From: an uncultured Oscillospiraceae bacterium | GTDB taxonomy: Bacteria > Bacillota > Clostridia > Oscillospirales > Oscillospiraceae | Direction: 5' to 3' | NCBI GenBank assembly: GCA_900756715.1 | Contig: CAAELC010000007.1 | Span: forward strand, 1-14,824 | DNA length: 14,824 nt | Shown: positions 14,336 to 14,824 of the stretch, piece by piece | Layout of the letters: each line of letters begins with the position of its first letter | How positions within the stretch are numbered: position 1 is the stretch's first letter | Notes under the pieces: generated by a model | Seen by the model: only the letters and a program-made list of their open reading frames with translations | The model's database searches: none | What the model was told of the DNA's origin: nothing | Translations under genes and position numbers: made by a program

Positions 14336-14725
14336 ATGAAAGGGCTGGATCGCTTATTGTATGTGCTGGGCTGTGCGGCGATTTTGATGACGCTGGGCGG
14401 CATTGCGGCAGGATTCGCAGGAGCGGAGGGCGTTGACCTGATGCAGATCGGAGCCATGCAGGTGAGCACGGTGGGGCTGGTGCACTGCCTGTGGCCGGAG
14501 CGGACGGGATTGCGCCGGGGAACGGCAGGTGTGGAACTGGCGGTTTACACGGCGCTGGCCGCGATGCGTGCAGGCGGCCTGTGGCAGCCGGGCATGAAGC
14601 CGCTGGGCAACGGCGGCATGACGGCGAGCGTGCTGCTGTGGCTGGCGCTGGCATGGAGCTTGCTGTACAGGGGAAGGCCGGAGGCCGGAGAGGACGGCGC
14701 TGTCTGCACGCAGGTGCAGCGATAA
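14336..14725 (+). CDS. Small hypothetical membrane protein, 129 residues
   Basis: Unrecognised. ATG 14336 has a good AGGAGG about 6 bases before it. The product starts MKGLDRLLYVLGCAAILMTL. Hydrophobic stretches lie near residues 7-27 (LLYVLGCAAILMTLGGIAAG), 42-51 (QVSTVGLVHCLW), 65-78 (VELAVYTALAAMRA) and 92-111 (GGMTASVLLWLALAWSLLYR), suggesting three to four membrane passes. The C-terminus is short and polar. No conserved motif stands out. The gene has a perfect vegetative promoter and its own terminator, so it is a single-gene unit and probably not part of the sporulation programme of its neighbour. Confidence 0.75.
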   Translation: MKGLDRLLYVLGCAAILMTLGGIAAGFAGAEGVDLMQIGAMQVSTVGLVHCLWPERTGLRRGTAGVELAVYTALAAMRAGGLWQPGMKPLGNGGMTASVLLWLALAWSLLYRGRPEAGEDGAVCTQVQR

Positions 14726-14746
14726 AAAACAAAGAGAAAATGAAGG

Positions 14747-14775
14747 GGCGGCTGCCGGAAGGCGGCCGCCTTTAT
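14747..14775 (+). terminator. Rho-independent terminator after the small membrane gene
   Basis: GGCGGCTGCC and GGCGGCCGCC (14747-14756, 14761-14770) pair with one G-T pair around the GNRA-type loop GGAA, then TTTATG. It is 21 bases after the stop codon. The U-run is short. Confidence 0.7.
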
Positions 14776-14824
14776 GCGGCTTTCGGGTGGGAACACTGTT
14801 TTTGGGGATGGTCAAAAAAGAAAA

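Overview
The window reads as chromosome of a spore-forming, GC-rich gut-type Clostridia (Oscillospiraceae-like is my inference). The reasons are Gram-positive lipoprotein signals, purine-rich Shine-Dalgarno sites, SpoIID and BofA, the DUF2508-BofA gene pair, and a VTC-type polyphosphate polymerase with a carbohydrate-binding lipoprotein. No RNA gene, CRISPR array or intact insertion sequence is visible.

Layout. (1) 1-4680, minus strand: a BMP/Nup-type nucleoside (or related) ABC importer operon, ordered ATPase, permease, permease, lipoprotein. The lipoprotein gene leaves the window at base 1. A strong sigma-A promoter (TTTACA-17-TATAAT) and a perfect TTGGCA-N6-TGCCAA palindrome precede it. 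(2) About 4730-7355: an AT-richer relic island on the minus strand. It holds two small unrecognised genes, a decayed Y-family (UmuC-like) DNA polymerase, an apparently intact NapH-like membrane 4Fe-4S protein and a decayed YolD-like fragment. A divergent, C-terminally truncated MerR regulator faces them. The promoter between MerR and the small genes has the 19-bp spacer and dyad typical of MerR targets. A 20-bp inverted repeat with a TTCG loop marks the right edge. (3) 7414-8058, minus: a divergent Fe/Mn superoxide dismutase. (4) 8216-10657, plus: a VTC polyphosphate polymerase broken by two single-base frameshifts. It overlaps a reading frame that appears to fuse the start of a DUF4956 membrane protein to a Cthe_2159-like carbohydrate-binding lipoprotein, which also carries one single-base frameshift. 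(5) 10851-11410, minus: BofA and DUF2508 (YaaL-like). (6) 11801-13060, plus: an L-cysteine desulfidase-family enzyme with its own promoter and a strong terminator. (7) 13227-14725, plus: SpoIID with a SigE-like promoter, then an unrecognised 129-residue membrane protein behind a perfect consensus sigma-A promoter.

The two observations most worth following are these. First, the relic island carries an intact NapH-like iron-sulfur gene sitting exactly between the ends of a decayed UmuC-like/YolD-like pair. Second, four one-base frameshifts lie in homopolymer runs between 6035 and 9851; these may be assembly errors, pseudogenes or, less likely, switchable genes. I did not find a convincing wholly new system.
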